NCBI GenBank assembly: GCA_903851225.1
Contig: CAINNT010000132.1
Span: 1-6,800, forward strand
Direction of reading: 5' to 3'
DNA from: an uncultured Chloroflexota bacterium
GTDB taxonomy: Bacteria > Chloroflexota > Limnocylindria > Limnocylindrales > Limnocylindraceae
Length of the DNA stretch: 6,800 nucleotides
Under the pieces are notes generated by a model, which saw only the letters and a program-made list of their open reading frames with translations, was not told the origin of the DNA and ran no database searches. A program made the translations under genes and the position numbers. This document shows, piece by piece, positions 6,747 through 6,800 of this stretch; the stretch's first letter is position 1; each line of letters opens with the position of its first letter.

Positions 6747-6800
6747 GGGTAGGTTGAGCAGGTGGTGAGCTCCGCTGACTGTAGATCAGCCGTCTTTGAC
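6747..6800 (+). tRNA. tRNA-Tyr (anticodon GTA), 3' end cut by the window edge
   Basis: Starts 14 nt after tRNA-Thr. The acceptor 5' strand is GGGTAGG (6747-6753), followed by TT and the D stem GAGC/GCTC (6756-6759 and 6769-6772). The anticodon stem GCTGA/TCAGC encloses loop CTGTAGA, giving anticodon GTA at 6781-6783. The last ten bases, CGTCTTTGAC, start a long variable arm like that of bacterial class II tRNA-Tyr. The T arm and 3' acceptor strand lie outside the window. The Thr-Tyr order matches the common tRNA cluster upstream of tuf or secE-nusG, and the two are probably processed from one transcript. Confidence 0.9.

Noticed and set aside
1..6800. A novel defence, mobile or biosynthetic system
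   Set aside because: Every stretch over 100 nt is accounted for by conserved housekeeping genes, a promoter with leader, or tRNAs. There are no direct-repeat arrays, insertion-sequence ends, or unexplained intergenic space.

Overview
The window is a stretch of GC-rich bacterial chromosome. It holds five plus-strand housekeeping genes packed end to end, followed by the start of a tRNA cluster. In order these are: the C-terminal part of clpC (the 5' end lies outside the window), radA, a fused ispD-ispF gene, cysS, an rlmB/trmH-family 23S rRNA methyltransferase gene, tRNA-Thr(TGT), and the 5' two-thirds of tRNA-Tyr(GTA), cut by the right edge. No gene on the minus strand is supported. No mobile element, CRISPR array, phage gene or other accessory island is visible.

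Organism: the third-position G/C bias, ClpC rather than ClpA or ClpB, MEP-pathway isoprenoid synthesis, and the order clpC-radA-ispD/F-cysS-rlmB-tRNAs all recall the conserved block of Firmicutes, Actinobacteria and several other phyla (clpC-radA-...-ispD-ispF-cysS-...-rlmB-...-secE-nusG). The fused ispDF and the absence of disA, mrnC and yacP argue against a typical Firmicute. A high-GC lineage such as Gemmatimonadota is a plausible guess, but the sequence alone does not settle it.

Layout: clpC and radA are separated by only 12 nt. radA overlaps ispDF by 8 nt, ispDF overlaps cysS by 4 nt (GTGA), and cysS overlaps rlmB by 4 nt (ATGA). This is the signature of one translationally coupled operon read left to right, with no internal terminator seen. 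A sigma70-like promoter then starts at the rlmB stop codon (the TGA lies inside the -35 box) and drives the tRNA cluster.

The genes have separate jobs: protein quality control (ClpC), recombination and fork repair (RadA), isoprenoid precursor synthesis (IspDF), tRNA charging (CysRS), rRNA 2'-O-methylation (RlmB) and decoding (tRNAs). What joins them is basic growth and information processing. The most unusual points are the non-canonical C-terminal nucleotide-binding loop of the IspF domain, the Arg/Pro/Gly-rich N-terminal extension of the RlmB-like protein, a Pro/Ala-rich linker in ClpC, and the promoter that overlaps the rlmB stop. I found no convincing undescribed system here.
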